Positions 28,344 through 39,953 are shown, counted from the first letter of the stretch. The stretch is 64,000 nt of DNA from Gemmatimonadaceae bacterium (GCA_024710705.1 JANJUF010000051.1:1-64000); one strand, 5' to 3'. Numbers and translations: made by a program. Notes: generated from the sequence alone by a model not told the origin.

Positions 28344-29509
28344 TGGCGAGGCGCGCGGTCATCCTCGTGCTCGATGGCGTCGGTATCGGTGCGGCGCACG
28401 ACGTCGCGGCCTACGGTGACGAAGGCTCCGATACGCTCGGCAACGTGGCCCGCGCGGTGGGTGGGCTCCTCGTTCCCAATCTCGCGCGACTGGGGCTCGG
28501 ACGCATCCGACCGCTGTTCGGCGTGCCGGACGTGGCCGCCCCGAGCGGCGCCTGGGGCCTGCTCGAGCCGCGCAGCGCCGGCAAGGACAGCACCACCGGG
28601 CATTGGGAGATAGCCGGCGTGCATCTTGCGCGGCCCTTCCCGACGTATCCGCATGGCTTTCCCCAGGAGTTGCTCACCGAGTTCTCGCGGCGCACCGGGC
28701 GGGGGGTGATAGGCAACGTGGTCGGGAGCGGCACGAAGGTGCTCGACGACTTCGGGGCCGAGCACCAGCGCACGGGGAGCTGGATCGTCTACACCTCGGC
28801 CGACTCCGTCTTCCAGGTGGCAGCGCACGAGGACACGGTCCCGCTGGCGGAACTGTACGCGGCCTGCGCCACGGCGCGCGAGATGCTCGTGCCCCCACAC
28901 GATGCGTCGCGCGTCATCGCCCGTCCGTTTGCTGGTCGCCCCGGGGCGTGGGTGCGCACGGCGAACCGTCGCGACTACTCGATCGTGCCTCCCGAAGAGA
29001 CCCTTCTCGATGCGCTCCAGGCGGCGGGAATCGAGCGGACAGGGGTCGGGAAGGTGGATGATCTCTTCGCCCGCCGGGGGCTGGAGGGAGGCCACACGTC
29101 GGGGAACGCCGAGGGGATTCGCCGGATTCTCGAGTGGCTTCGTCGCGGACCGGATGGGTTGTTGTTCGCCAACCTTGTAGATTTCGACCAGGCCTACGGG
29201 CACCGGAACGATGTTCCGGGGTTCCACCAAGCACTGCGCGACTTCGACGCCGCGCTCCCTGAGATCATCGCCGCCCTCCGCGAGGACGACCTGTTGTTCA
29301 TCACGGCCGACCACGGCAACGACCCGACCACGCCCTCCAGCGACCACGCCCGCGAGAATGTCCCGCTGCTCGTCGCGGGTCCGCGCGTGCGTCCGGTGGA
29401 CCTTGGCCGGCGACCGACGTTCTCCGATCTGGGGGCCACGGTGGCCGACTGGTTCGGCATCGGCTTCCGCGGCCGCGGGACCTCGTTCCTTCCGGCGTTG
29501 CTCGACTGA
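28343..29509 (+). CDS. deoB: DeoB, phosphopentomutase
   Basis: Interconverts (deoxy)ribose-1- and -5-phosphate, linking nucleoside phosphorylases to DeoC and the pentose phosphate pathway. The 388-residue alkaline-phosphatase-fold protein has the N-terminal metal and phosphoserine segment LDGVGIG...GKDSTTGHWE, and the C-terminal metal ligands in NLVDFDQAYGHRND, TADHGNDPT and DHARE. A GTG one codon upstream is also possible; the ATG overlaps the alr stop (TGATG), like the next junctions. Confidence 0.96.
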   Translation: MARRAVILVLDGVGIGAAHDVAAYGDEGSDTLGNVARAVGGLLVPNLARLGLGRIRPLFGVPDVAAPSGAWGLLEPRSAGKDSTTGHWEIAGVHLARPFPTYPHGFPQELLTEFSRRTGRGVIGNVVGSGTKVLDDFGAEHQRTGSWIVYTSADSVFQVAAHEDTVPLAELYAACATAREMLVPPHDASRVIARPFAGRPGAWVRTANRRDYSIVPPEETLLDALQAAGIERTGVGKVDDLFARRGLEGGHTSGNAEGIRRILEWLRRGPDGLLFANLVDFDQAYGHRNDVPGFHQALRDFDAALPEIIAALREDDLLFITADHGNDPTTPSSDHARENVPLLVAGPRVRPVDLGRRPTFSDLGATVADWFGIGFRGRGTSFLPALLD

Positions 29510-29916
29510 TGGCCACGCTGCCGCGCGAGGAGGAGTTGACGACGCGCGCGCGCGCCGCGCAGGCGCGTGCCTACGCGCCGTACTCCCAGTTCCACGTGGG
29601 CGCGGCGCTGCTCTGCGCCGACGGGACGATCGTTGACGGCTGCAACGTCGAGAACGCCTCGTATCCCGCCGGGACCTGCGCCGAGCGGGTCGCGCTCGGC
29701 GCCGCGGTGGTGGCCGGGCATCGGCAGTTCGTCGCCGTGGCCATCGCCACCGACGCCCCCGAGGGCACGCCGCCCTGCGGCATCTGTCGGCAGGCGCTCG
29801 CCGAGTTCGCACCGACGCTGGCGGTGGTTGCCATCGCCAAGGACGGCCGCCGCGTCCGCTGGACGCTGGATTCGCTCCTGCCGTTCCCATTCACGCCTTC
29901 ATCGCTCGAGACCTGA
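29509..29916 (+). CDS. cdd: Cdd, cytidine deaminase
   Basis: Zinc enzyme deaminating cytidine and deoxycytidine to uridine forms in pyrimidine salvage. The 135-residue product matches the short tetrameric type. It shows NVENASYPAGTCAE with zinc ligand Cys57 and catalytic Glu59, and PPCGICRQ with ligands Cys90 and Cys93. Start and stop both overlap neighbours in TGATG. Together with deoB and deoC it gives a route from deoxycytidine to central metabolism, although no nucleoside phosphorylase is visible here. Confidence 0.95.
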   Translation: MATLPREEELTTRARAAQARAYAPYSQFHVGAALLCADGTIVDGCNVENASYPAGTCAERVALGAAVVAGHRQFVAVAIATDAPEGTPPCGICRQALAEFAPTLAVVAIAKDGRRVRWTLDSLLPFPFTPSSLET

Positions 29917-31211
29917 TGTTTCGCCGTTCCGCTCGCCTGTGGTCGTTGCTGGCCTTTCCGGCCCTCTTCGCGGTTGCCGCGTGCACCGAGGATCTCGAGA
30001 CCGGGGCCGTCTGCCCGACGCTCTGCCCGGGGCAGGGCGTCGACGTCTTCGACACGATCCTGACGCCCGCCTACGTCTACGACTCGACCCTCGTCGGCTA
30101 TCCCACGCAGGGCCTCGAGAACCCGCTCTTCCTCGCCGCCCGCGGGGATTCACTCGACGTGCGGACGGTCATCCGCTTCGACACGCTCCAGCGCTTCTTC
30201 CGGCCAACGCCGGCCGACACGCTGCGTCCGATCACCGACGTCGATTCGGCCTATCTCTCCGTCATCATGCGGGCCGACGGATTGCCGACGCCGGGCACCT
30301 TCTTCGTGGACGTCTACGATGTCGACGATGCGGCGATTTCGGATACGATCCTGTCGGAGATCGTGCCCTTGTTCACGCCGGCACGATTGATGGGCACCTA
30401 CGAGGGCGACTCGACGCTCACCGACTCCGTGCGCGTGCGGATCCCGCTGGACTCGGCCTACCTGCGGGCCATCATCCAGGACCCGGACCGGCGGCTGCGG
30501 CTCGGCCTGCAGGTGCGCAGCGCCGATGCCGTCCAGCTCCGCATCACGCCGTTCACGCTCGGCGTCGACGCGGGCCCCTTCGTCGAGTACCGCGTGTCAC
30601 CGGACGAGATTGTCGGCCGTGTCGGGCCGCTCCAGCCCTACTCGGAGACGCCGACCACGCCGTTGATTGTCGCCGACGATCTCACCGACTACATCGTCGT
30701 GGTCAATGCGCCCGGGACCGTGGCGAGCGGCCGCTTCTCCGTGGGCGGATTCCCGGGGACCCGGGCATACCTGCGTTTTGACCTGCCGCGGTGGCTGACC
30801 GACTCGGTGGGCGTGCTGAAGGCCGAACTCGAGATGGTGCAGGATCCCGTGCGCGGGATGTCCGACGCGGACACGGTCACGCTGAACACCCACCTCGTGC
30901 TCGCGGGGTATCCAATCACCGAGGAACGCCGCGCGGCCACGCTCCTCTCGCCCCCGGATATCTTCACGTTGCCATTGCGCGTCGTGCCCAGTGACAGCGG
31001 GCAGAAGCGGCTGTCCATGGGCGGCCTCGTCCGTCAGTGGCGGACCTTCGATGGCGTGCAGTTCATCCCTACCGCCATCGTGTTCCGTAGCGCCGTGGAA
31101 GGCACGTCGCCGGCTACGGTGCGCTTCTTCGGCTTCGACGCGGCCGATCCGGCCCTGCGGCCGCGGCTCCGCGTGAGCTACACGCCAAACGTGATCTTCG
31201 GTCGCCCGTAA
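29916..31211 (+). CDS. Secreted lipoprotein of unknown function
   Basis: Not assigned to a characterised family. The 431-residue product has an arginine-rich N-terminus, a hydrophobic stretch and a lipobox VAAC near residue 23, then an extracellular part with many Thr and Asp residues. Segments such as TVIRFDTLQRF, AYLSVIMRADG and AYLRFDLPRWL resemble beta-sandwich domains (DNRLRE-like or DUF4270-like) of cell-surface proteins. This similarity is by eye only. It overlaps cdd and the following barrel gene by single bases, so the lipoprotein and barrel may work together at the outer membrane. Confidence 0.6.
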   Translation: MFRRSARLWSLLAFPALFAVAACTEDLETGAVCPTLCPGQGVDVFDTILTPAYVYDSTLVGYPTQGLENPLFLAARGDSLDVRTVIRFDTLQRFFRPTPADTLRPITDVDSAYLSVIMRADGLPTPGTFFVDVYDVDDAAISDTILSEIVPLFTPARLMGTYEGDSTLTDSVRVRIPLDSAYLRAIIQDPDRRLRLGLQVRSADAVQLRITPFTLGVDAGPFVEYRVSPDEIVGRVGPLQPYSETPTTPLIVADDLTDYIVVVNAPGTVASGRFSVGGFPGTRAYLRFDLPRWLTDSVGVLKAELEMVQDPVRGMSDADTVTLNTHLVLAGYPITEERRAATLLSPPDIFTLPLRVVPSDSGQKRLSMGGLVRQWRTFDGVQFIPTAIVFRSAVEGTSPATVRFFGFDAADPALRPRLRVSYTPNVIFGRP

Positions 31212-32350
31212 TGACACACTCCGGTTATTCCCGTCTGGGCGCGTTGGCGCTGCTCGCGCTCCTCGCCAGCGGCACGGTCGCCGCGCAGGGGACGGTCGGC
31301 GGCCAAGGCTTTGGCTATCCCACGGGCCAGATGTCGGGTGGCGTGCTCGGATCGGGCGGAGCCGGGGCCGAGAGCGACCCGAACTCGGCCATCAATCCGG
31401 CGGCGATTGCGCAGCCGAACCGGTTCTCGCTGATGCTGCAGTTCGAGCCCGAGACCCGACGCACCAGTGCCGGAGGGCGCAGCGATGCCGCGTCCATCGT
31501 GCGCTTCCCCGCCTTCATGGCGACCGGGGCGTTCAAGCGCTTCGTAGGCGCGGTCGGAGTCACCAGCGTGCTCGACCGCACCTGGACCAACAGCTATGCC
31601 GACAGCCTGCTCATCGATGGCAACTGGATCCCGACCACGGTCACCGCGCGCAGCGAAGGCGCGTTGAGCGACGTACGCGCGGCGGCGAGCTACTTCGTGA
31701 ATCGCCGCCTCCAGGTCGGCGTCGGCCTGCACGGCATGACCGGCGAGAACCGGACGGGGCTCACCTACGCCTTCGCCGACACCTCCGGCGTCGGCGCCAT
31801 CGTCCAGTCCGCGGATTATTCGTTCAACGGCGCGGCGATGTCGTTCGGCATCGTCTCGGAGCCGAAGGACGGCCTGCAGATCTCGGCGTCCATGCGCTCG
31901 GGTGGAGCGCTGGTGCTTGAGCGCTCAGGCGCCGAGGTGGGGGCTGCCGACGTGCCCATCCGCTTCGGCGTTGGCATCACGTGGGCGGCGATCCCGGGCC
32001 TGGCGCTCAGTGCCCGCCTCGACCAAACGCGATGGAGCGACCTGGAGGGATTGGGGAGCGCGCAGGTTTCGCTCTTCGATGCTACCGAAGTCGCGGTGGG
32101 CGCCGATGTGTTGGGGCCGAGGATCGGTCCCGTGAACTCGGCAGTCCGTGTGGGGCTTCGCGACAGGACTCTTCCCTTCGGGCTCGCAGGCAACGCCGTG
32201 AAGGAGCGCATCTGGGCGTTCGGCCTTGGACTTCCCGTGTCGCGCGGGCGTGCACAAGTCGATCTCGCACTGCAGCGCGCCACCCGCACGGCGCCCGGCG
32301 CGTCCGAGAAGGCCTGGCTCCTCACGGTCGGGCTCGGCATCAGGCCCTGA
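31211..32350 (+). CDS. Outer-membrane beta-barrel protein (PorV/FadL-like)
   Basis: Predicted outer-membrane protein (379 aa). A signal peptide ending near VAAQ is followed by an ESDPNSAINPAAIA segment like the start of PorV/FadL-type barrels. Alternating amphipathic strands then run to the last residues (WLLTVGLGIRP). Ligand and partner are unknown. The ATG overlaps the lipoprotein stop (TAATG), which supports joint production. The next gene, a receiver-kinase, starts eight bases after the stop. Assignment as a barrel is good; the exact family is uncertain. Confidence 0.72.
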   Translation: MTHSGYSRLGALALLALLASGTVAAQGTVGGQGFGYPTGQMSGGVLGSGGAGAESDPNSAINPAAIAQPNRFSLMLQFEPETRRTSAGGRSDAASIVRFPAFMATGAFKRFVGAVGVTSVLDRTWTNSYADSLLIDGNWIPTTVTARSEGALSDVRAAASYFVNRRLQVGVGLHGMTGENRTGLTYAFADTSGVGAIVQSADYSFNGAAMSFGIVSEPKDGLQISASMRSGGALVLERSGAEVGAADVPIRFGVGITWAAIPGLALSARLDQTRWSDLEGLGSAQVSLFDATEVAVGADVLGPRIGPVNSAVRVGLRDRTLPFGLAGNAVKERIWAFGLGLPVSRGRAQVDLALQRATRTAPGASEKAWLLTVGLGIRP

Positions 32351-32358
32351 CCGCCACG

Positions 32359-33516
32359 ATGGAGCCCTCGGCCCCCGCCACCCCGACGACCACGGTCCTC
32401 GTCGCGGATGACGTCGAGGCCAACGTCGAGTTGCTGCGCGACCAACTGGCGCCCATCGGCTGCAGCATCCTCCACGCCACCGACGGTCCGGCAGCGCTGG
32501 CGATGGCCGCACATCAGCGCCCGGACCTTTGCATTCTCGACATCTCGATGCCCGCCGGGGACCTCGGCGTGTCCGACCGTGAGGCGGGATTCGAAGTCTG
32601 CCGCCGGCTGAAGCGCGATCCGCGCACGGCGCGAATCCCGGTGATCTTCGTGTCGGCCCTCAACGAGGCCGGCGATCGCATCAAGGCAATCGAGTCGGGC
32701 GGCGATGACTTCCTGCTCAAGCCGCACAACCGACACGTGCTGGGCGCCCGCGTGCGATCGCTGCTCAAGCTCAAGGGGGCCACCGACGCGCTCGAGGAGT
32801 CGCTGCGCCGCCTGCGCGAGATGCAGCGGGAGCGCGATGATCTCACGCGGATGGTGGTGCACGACCTCAAGACCCCGCTCACGTCGATGTTGGCCACGCT
32901 CGAGATGCTGCGTGACGGCGACTTCGGGCCGCTCGCCGACCGCGCCGCCCGAGCGCTCTCGGACGTCGAGGGCAAGGCCGAGGATCTGCTGGGGCTGATC
33001 CACAACCTCCTCGACGTCACGCGCGCGGAGCAGAAGCCCCTCGTGCTCGCTCCGGAGCCCATCGCCCCGGCGGCCTTCCTGGCCGAGCTCCAGTACGACT
33101 GGGCCCTGCGCTTCCGCCAGGAGCAGACGGCGACGGCCATCGAAGTGGCCGACGACGCCCCCGTCTTCTCGGCCGACAAGGCGTTGCTGAAGCGCGTCTT
33201 CTCGAACCTCATCCAGAACGCCATCACCCACTCGCCGATGCCGGTGCGGCTCACGTTGGCGGCGCGGCGCGATGGGACGGGCATCCTCTTCACGGTGGCC
33301 GACGACGGGCCGGGGATTCCCGCCGAGTACCAGGAGACCATCTTCGCGCAGTTCACGCAACTGAGCGTGCCCAACGCGCCGCGGGTGTTCTCCAGCGGCC
33401 TCGGCTTGGCCTTCTGCCGCGTGGCGATGGAATCGCACGGGGGGAGGATCTCCGTCCGCAGCGAGGGCCAGGGGAGTACGTTCTCGCTCTGGCTCCCGGT
33501 CGGCGCCGCGGCCTGA
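32359..33516 (+). CDS. Soluble receiver-histidine kinase hybrid
   Basis: Cytoplasmic signalling protein (385 aa) with an N-terminal receiver domain (about 12-130) and a C-terminal kinase. The receiver has acidic pair DD at 17-18, phosphoacceptor Asp61 in LCILDISMP, and lysine in LLKPHN. A coiled linker near 135-160 leads to the HisKA motif MVVHDLKTPLTSM (His about 167) and an HATPase with NLIQNAITHS, DDGPGIP and SGLGLAFC. There are no membrane spans, so its input probably arrives by phosphotransfer to the receiver. It follows the barrel gene closely and may belong to the same transcript. Confidence 0.88.
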   Translation: MEPSAPATPTTTVLVADDVEANVELLRDQLAPIGCSILHATDGPAALAMAAHQRPDLCILDISMPAGDLGVSDREAGFEVCRRLKRDPRTARIPVIFVSALNEAGDRIKAIESGGDDFLLKPHNRHVLGARVRSLLKLKGATDALEESLRRLREMQRERDDLTRMVVHDLKTPLTSMLATLEMLRDGDFGPLADRAARALSDVEGKAEDLLGLIHNLLDVTRAEQKPLVLAPEPIAPAAFLAELQYDWALRFRQEQTATAIEVADDAPVFSADKALLKRVFSNLIQNAITHSPMPVRLTLAARRDGTGILFTVADDGPGIPAEYQETIFAQFTQLSVPNAPRVFSSGLGLAFCRVAMESHGGRISVRSEGQGSTFSLWLPVGAAA

Positions 33517-33526
33517 TGGCATCGCT

Positions 33527-33532
33527 TATCTT
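33527..33532 (+). promoter_or_regulatory. Possible -10 box for miaB (TATCTT)
   Basis: TATCTT ends six bases before the miaB ATG, implying a leaderless or nearly leaderless transcript. The 22-base gap to the upstream gene contains no Shine-Dalgarno sequence and no recognisable -35. Confidence 0.3.
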
Positions 33533-33538
33533 TCGGCC

Positions 33539-34879
33539 ATGAGCACGCGTCCCGCTCCTACCGTCTATATCGAGACCTACGGCTGCCAGATGAACGTCAG
33601 CGATTCCGAGCTGATGTACGGGCGTCTGGAGGCCGAGGGCTACGTGTCGGTGGATGGTCCGAACGGCGCCGACGTGGTGCTCGTGAACACCTGCGCCATC
33701 CGTGAGAACGCCGAGCAGCGGGTGATCGGACGCTTGGGCGAACTGCGGCGCGACCTCAAGCCGGGCGCGGTGCTCGGCGTGACGGGCTGCATGGCCCAGC
33801 GCCTCGGCCCGCGCCTGCTGGAGACCGACACGCGCGTCCAGTTGGTGGTGGGGCCCGATGCCTATCGCTCGCTGCCGTCGATGATCGAGAGCGCCCGCAA
33901 CGGCGAACGGTTCAGCGCCACCGACTTCGACCTCGAGGAGCACTACGAGGACTTCACGGCCCGTCGCTTCGAGGGCGTCAAGGCGTGGATCCCCGTCCAG
34001 CGCGGCTGTGACTATCGTTGCACGTACTGCATCGTGCCCACCACGCGTGGTCCCGAGCGCTCGCGCAAGCTGGCCGATGTGGTTCGCGAGACGGCCGAGG
34101 TGGCGCAGCGCGGCATCAGCGAGGTGGTGCTGCTCGGCCAGACGGTGAACTCGTATCACGACGGCACGCACGACTTCGCCGACCTGTTGCGGGCGGTGGG
34201 CGCGGTGGACGGGATCCGCCGCGTGCGCTACACGAGCCCGCACCCGAACGACTTTTCGGACCGCGTCATCGCCGCGATGGCCGAGACGCCGACCGTGTGC
34301 GAGCATGTGCACCTGCCGATGCAGAGCGGATCCACGTCCATGCTTAAGCGAATGCTCCGCCGCTACTCGCGCGAGGAGTACCTGGAATGCGTGGCACGCC
34401 TGCGCACGGCCATGCCGGGCCTCGGGCTCACCACCGACATCATCGTCGGCTTCCCGGGCGAGACCGATGAAGAGTTCGCCGACACGCTTTCGCTCTGCCG
34501 CGAGGTGCGCTTCGACGATGCCTTCACCTTCAAGTTCTCGGCCCGCGAGGGGACGCCGGCCACGCGCATGCCGCCGGAATGGACGATCCCGCAGGACGTG
34601 ATGGACGCGCGGTATGACGCGTTGGTCGCCACCGTCCGTGGCATCTCGCGTGAGAAGAATCTCCGCCGGCTGGGCGAGCGGATGGAGGTGCTGGTGGAGA
34701 AGGAGGCGCGGAAGGGCGAACTCTTCCAGGCGCGCTCGCGCGACTTCAAGACCGTGCTCGTGCCGGGCACGCCCGCGAGCATCGGGGCCTACCTCACGGT
34801 GGAGCTCACGGGGACGACGGGCGCGACGTTCACGGGGACGCCGGTGCAGGAGCGACTCCCGCTGCCGATGGCGGGGTAG
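33539..34879 (+). CDS. miaB: MiaB, tRNA-2-methylthio-N6-dimethylallyladenosine synthase
   Basis: Radical-SAM methylthiotransferase modifying i6A37 in tRNAs that read UNN codons. The 446-residue product has the N-terminal UPF0004 domain (TYGCQMNVSDSE; cluster cysteines at about 13, 50 and 86), the radical-SAM motif CDYRCTYC near 157-164, and a C-terminal TRAM domain (about 375-445). NTCAIRENAE and the overall length fit MiaB rather than RimO or MtaB. It is followed by comEC after 62 bases. Confidence 0.95.
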   Translation: MSTRPAPTVYIETYGCQMNVSDSELMYGRLEAEGYVSVDGPNGADVVLVNTCAIRENAEQRVIGRLGELRRDLKPGAVLGVTGCMAQRLGPRLLETDTRVQLVVGPDAYRSLPSMIESARNGERFSATDFDLEEHYEDFTARRFEGVKAWIPVQRGCDYRCTYCIVPTTRGPERSRKLADVVRETAEVAQRGISEVVLLGQTVNSYHDGTHDFADLLRAVGAVDGIRRVRYTSPHPNDFSDRVIAAMAETPTVCEHVHLPMQSGSTSMLKRMLRRYSREEYLECVARLRTAMPGLGLTTDIIVGFPGETDEEFADTLSLCREVRFDDAFTFKFSAREGTPATRMPPEWTIPQDVMDARYDALVATVRGISREKNLRRLGERMEVLVEKEARKGELFQARSRDFKTVLVPGTPASIGAYLTVELTGTTGATFTGTPVQERLPLPMAG

Positions 34880-34893
34880 CAACACTTCAGGCG

Positions 34894-34899
34894 GTACAA
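34894..34899 (+). promoter_or_regulatory. Possible -10 box before comEC (TACAAT)
   Basis: TACAAT in the 62-base miaB-comEC gap is a near-consensus -10 hexamer with no good -35 at 17 bases (CGGGGT). The rest of the gap holds nothing recognised. Confidence 0.25.
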
Positions 34900-34941
34900 T
34901 GATGCCAGGAGGGGCGCGCCGGGCGAGCAGGATGCCGAGCG

Positions 34942-37188
34942 ATGCCCCTCCTCTTCGTTGGCGGCGTAGCGTGGGTGGCGGGCACGGCGCTCGGGTTGCT
35001 CGGCGCGGTTGGCGCCGCGGGGCTGCTGGGTGTGGCAGCGCTCGGTGGCGTGGCCCTGCTGCGTGCGGCCCGTGGCACGGTCCCGACCGAGCGCTGGGAG
35101 ACGGGCGCGGCACTGGCGTTGCTCTTCGGGGCCGGACTTTCGCTTGGCGGCGACCTCGCCCGGGCCGACGCCGCCTGCGCCGTGGCCGCGCGCACTGCGC
35201 GCACCTGGGACGTGCAGTTGCTCGCGGATGCCGCGCCGGGGAGCTTCGTGCGCGCGACGCTGGAATCGTGTGCGCTGACGGTGGCGCTGGCCGTGCGGCG
35301 CGGCGAGGCGCCCGCCGGCAGCATCGTGCAGGTGACGCGCGCCGAGCTGTCGGAGAGCGAGCGCGGCATCCTGCTGCGCGATGCGGTGCTCGCGCCGCGC
35401 CGGCCACCGGGCCCCCTGGCGCGGTGGCGCTCGCGTGTGGCCCGGCAGCTCGACGCCCGCTTCGGCGATGACGCGCCACTTGTGCGCGCGCTCCTCATCG
35501 CCGACACCCGCGGACTCGCCCCCGAGCTCCGCGAGCGCTACACCGACGCCGGGTTGGTGCACGTGCTCTCCATCTCCGGCATGCACGTGGGCATCATCGG
35601 CGGCGCGCTCTTGCTGTTGGTGGAGGCGTTGCGACTCCCCACCGCGATCGGACGGCTGGCGGCCGTCGGCATCACGGTCGTGTATGTGCTGGCCATCGGG
35701 GCACCGCCGCCGGCGGTGCGGAGCGCCGCCCTCTTCACGGCCCTGAACATCGGCCGGATCCTGCAACGCCCGGTGCAGGTGTGGGCCACGTTCGCCCTCG
35801 GCGCGCTCGTGCCGTTGGTGGAGCCGCGCACCGTGCTGAACCTCGGATGGCAACTCTCGGTGGCAGGATACGCGGCGGTGATCGTGTCCGGCCAGTTCGC
35901 GCGTCGGGTGGTTCCGGAGTCGTGGCGTGGATGGCGCGCGCGCCTGGCTGGCGAACTCATCACCGGCGTGCTGACCACGCTGGCCACGGCGCCCCCGGTG
36001 GCCTGGCACTTCGGGCGGCTCAGCCTCGTGTCGCCGATCAGTAACGTGCTTGCCGGTCCGATCGTGGCGCTGTTGCAGCCCACGCTCTTCGCGGCCATGC
36101 TGCTGCCTGGGGCGTGGGGCGCCGACCTGACGGCCGACGCGTCGCGGCCGATGCTCCGGGCGCTGGACGCGGTGGCGGCGGGGGCGGCATCGCTCCCCGG
36201 TGCAGCGGTGGTGGTGGCGCCCACGGCGCTCGCGGCCCTCGTGAGCGTCGTGGGCGTGGTGGCCCTGCTCGCGGCGGCGTGGCGGCGGCACTGGGCGGCG
36301 CCGACGGCGGTCGCTGGCGCGGCGCTGGCGCTGCTGCTGTGGATTCCGGCCCCACGGTTGGCGGCATCGGGGGAGATGGAGTTGCATCTCATCGACGTGG
36401 GGCAGGGCGATGCCGTGGCACTGCGCACGCCGCGCGGCCGATGGATCCTCATTGATGCCGGTCGCACTTGGAGTTCCGGTGACGCCGGACGCGCGACGGT
36501 GATTCCCTACCTCCGCCGCGTGGGTGGGCCCTTGGCGCTCTTCATCCTCTCGCACCCGCACGCCGACCATGTGGGTGGGGCGGCCAGTGTCGTGCGCGCC
36601 CTGCGCCCAGCCGAGCTGCGCGACGCGGCCTTCGTGGCGGGGAGCGCATCGTATCGGGCCATGCTGGAGGCGGTGGCGCAGGTCGGCGCACGATGGCAGC
36701 GCGTGCGTCCCGGGGAGCGACTGGAGTTCGATGGCGTCACGCTCGAATTCCTCGCACCCGACTCGGCGTGGACCGTGTCGCTCGACGATCCCAACGCGGC
36801 CAGTACGATCGTGCGGGCGCGCTACGGCGCCGTGAGCGCCCTGCTCACCGGCGACGCCGAAGCCGAGGAGGAGGGCTGGCTGCTCGACCGTGATCCTGGT
36901 GCCGTGCGCGCGACCATCCTGAAAGTGGGGCACCACGGCTCGCGCACGAGCACGACGCCGGCCTTTCTCGAGGCCGTCGGTCCGCGCGTGGCGGTTGTGT
37001 CGGTGGGGGCGGGGAACGGCTATGGCCACCCGAACCCCGAGGTGATGGCGCGACTCACCGCGCGCGGCGCGACCGTGCTCCGCACCGACCAGCTCGGGAC
37101 GCTCGTACTCCGCACCGACGGCGAGCGCATCGGCGTCGAGGCCGGCGGGCACCGCTGGGAGATCCGCGACCCATTGCCTCCACCGTAG
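34942..37188 (+). CDS. comEC: ComEC/Rec2, DNA uptake channel
   Basis: Inner membrane protein that carries transforming single-stranded DNA into the cytoplasm. The 748-residue product has N-terminal spans, a DUF4131/OB-like region, and the Competence domain with the hallmark SISGMHVG near residue 213 and many spans to about 470. A C-terminal metallo-beta-lactamase domain follows, with [18 protein letters not shown] near 538 and GHHGSRTS near 658. All three parts are intact, suggesting the organism can take up DNA if the remaining competence genes exist elsewhere. Confidence 0.94.
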   Translation: MPLLFVGGVAWVAGTALGLLGAVGAAGLLGVAALGGVALLRAARGTVPTERWETGAALALLFGAGLSLGGDLARADAACAVAARTARTWDVQLLADAAPGSFVRATLESCALTVALAVRRGEAPAGSIVQVTRAELSESERGILLRDAVLAPRRPPGPLARWRSRVARQLDARFGDDAPLVRALLIADTRGLAPELRERYTDAGLVHVLSISGMHVGIIGGALLLLVEALRLPTAIGRLAAVGITVVYVLAIGAPPPAVRSAALFTALNIGRILQRPVQVWATFALGALVPLVEPRTVLNLGWQLSVAGYAAVIVSGQFARRVVPESWRGWRARLAGELITGVLTTLATAPPVAWHFGRLSLVSPISNVLAGPIVALLQPTLFAAMLLPGAWGADLTADASRPMLRALDAVAAGAASLPGAAVVVAPTALAALVSVVGVVALLAAAWRRHWAAPTAVAGAALALLLWIPAPRLAASGEMELHLIDVGQGDAVALRTPRGRWILIDAGRTWSSGDAGRATVIPYLRRVGGPLALFILSHPHADHVGGAASVVRALRPAELRDAAFVAGSASYRAMLEAVAQVGARWQRVRPGERLEFDGVTLEFLAPDSAWTVSLDDPNAASTIVRARYGAVSALLTGDAEAEEEGWLLDRDPGAVRATILKVGHHGSRTSTTPAFLEAVGPRVAVVSVGAGNGYGHPNPEVMARLTARGATVLRTDQLGTLVLRTDGERIGVEAGGHRWEIRDPLPPP

Positions 37189-37202
37189 GAACCCGGCCAC
37201 CT

Positions 37203-38255
37203 TTGGAGGGTCGCGCCACACTCTCTCTCGCCGCCCTCCGGAACGTGGTCAACTATACCGATACCTCGGTCGTCACGATCGAGCGCTACATCATCGAGCA
37301 GGAGCGTCGTTTCCCGGATGCCACGGGCGATCTCTCCGGCATCCTCTACGACCTCGCCCTGGCGAGCAAGATCATCGCCAACAAGGTGCGGTTGGCCGGT
37401 CTCGTGGACATCCTCGGCGGGCACGGCACGGAGAACGTGCAGGGCGAGGCGCAGCAGAAGCTCGACGTTATCGCCAACGACATCATCGTCAAGGCGATGG
37501 ACCACGGCGGTCGGCTCTGCACGATGGCGTCGGAGGAGCAGGAGGGCCTGATCCCGATTCCCGAGCAGTTCCGGCGCGGGAAGTACGTGCTGCTCTTCGA
37601 TCCCCTCGACGGGTCGTCGAACATCGATGTGAATGTGCCCGTGGGCACGATCTTCTCGGTGCTGCGCAAGGTCACCGAGGGCGAGGAGGGCCAGATGGCC
37701 GACGCCCTGCAACCGGGGATGAAGCAGGTGGCGGCCGGCTACGTGAACTACGGGTCGAGCACCATGCTCGTGTACACCACCGGGCGCGGGGTGCACGGAT
37801 TCACGCTCGATCCGTCCATTGGCGAGTTCCTGCTGTCGCATCCGAACATGCGGATCCCCGAGCAGGGCCGGTACTTGAGCGTGAACGACGCGTACGAGCA
37901 GCATTGGGAGGAGAACGTCCGGGCCCTGATGCGCCGGTACCGCGGCCTCGACGGCCAGCGCAAGGCGATGAACGTGCGCTACGTGGGTTCACTGGTGGCC
38001 GACTTCCATCGCAACCTACTCGGCGGCGGGCTCTTCGCGTATCCGGCCAACACCAAGAGTCCCAACGGCAAGCTGCGCCTGCTCTACGAGTGCAACCCGC
38101 TGGCCTTCATCGCCGAGCAGGCGGGCGGTGCGGCGATCGACGGCCAGCAGCGCATCCTCGACATCCAGCCGACCTCGTTGCATCAGCGCACGCCCTACTT
38201 CGTCGGCTCCAAGGCCGACGTCGAGATCGCGTCCGAGATGCTCGCGAAGGGCTGA
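37203..38255 (+). CDS. fbp: Fbp, class I fructose-1,6-bisphosphatase
   Basis: Dephosphorylates fructose-1,6-bisphosphate in gluconeogenesis. Up to 350 residues. It shows the class I motifs [14 protein letters not shown] near the N-terminus, ASEEQEG, the metal site [10 protein letters not shown], and [21 protein letters not shown] near the end. The start is uncertain: the TTG used here lies 14 bases after comEC, but a GTG at 37245 would give 336 residues, closer to the usual length, and neither has a clear ribosome binding site. The methylmalonyl-CoA mutase gene follows five bases later. Confidence 0.94.
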   Translation: MEGRATLSLAALRNVVNYTDTSVVTIERYIIEQERRFPDATGDLSGILYDLALASKIIANKVRLAGLVDILGGHGTENVQGEAQQKLDVIANDIIVKAMDHGGRLCTMASEEQEGLIPIPEQFRRGKYVLLFDPLDGSSNIDVNVPVGTIFSVLRKVTEGEEGQMADALQPGMKQVAAGYVNYGSSTMLVYTTGRGVHGFTLDPSIGEFLLSHPNMRIPEQGRYLSVNDAYEQHWEENVRALMRRYRGLDGQRKAMNVRYVGSLVADFHRNLLGGGLFAYPANTKSPNGKLRLLYECNPLAFIAEQAGGAAIDGQQRILDIQPTSLHQRTPYFVGSKADVEIASEMLAKG

Positions 38256-38260
38256 GCGCG

Positions 38261-39877
<1,617 letters not shown>

Positions 39878-39886
39878 GCCGATGGC

Positions 39887-39915
39887 TTGAATGGCGTATG
39901 GACGGGCGCTAAGTT
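39887..39915 (+). promoter_or_regulatory. Probable sigma-70-type promoter for the fmdB-argS unit
   Basis: TTGAAT (39887-39892) and TAAGTT (39910-39915) are separated by 17 bases in the 76-base space after the mutase gene. Transcription would start near 39922, giving a leader of about 30 bases. This is the best -35/-10 pair seen in the window. Confidence 0.5.
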
Positions 39916-39953
39916 TAACGGGTTCCACACGTTACGCCACGTCACACCAGGCC

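Noticed and set aside
34789-37221. An 810-codon minus-strand frame opposite comEC
   Set aside because: Rich in Arg, His and Gly as expected for a shadow frame; comEC on the plus strand has all family motifs.
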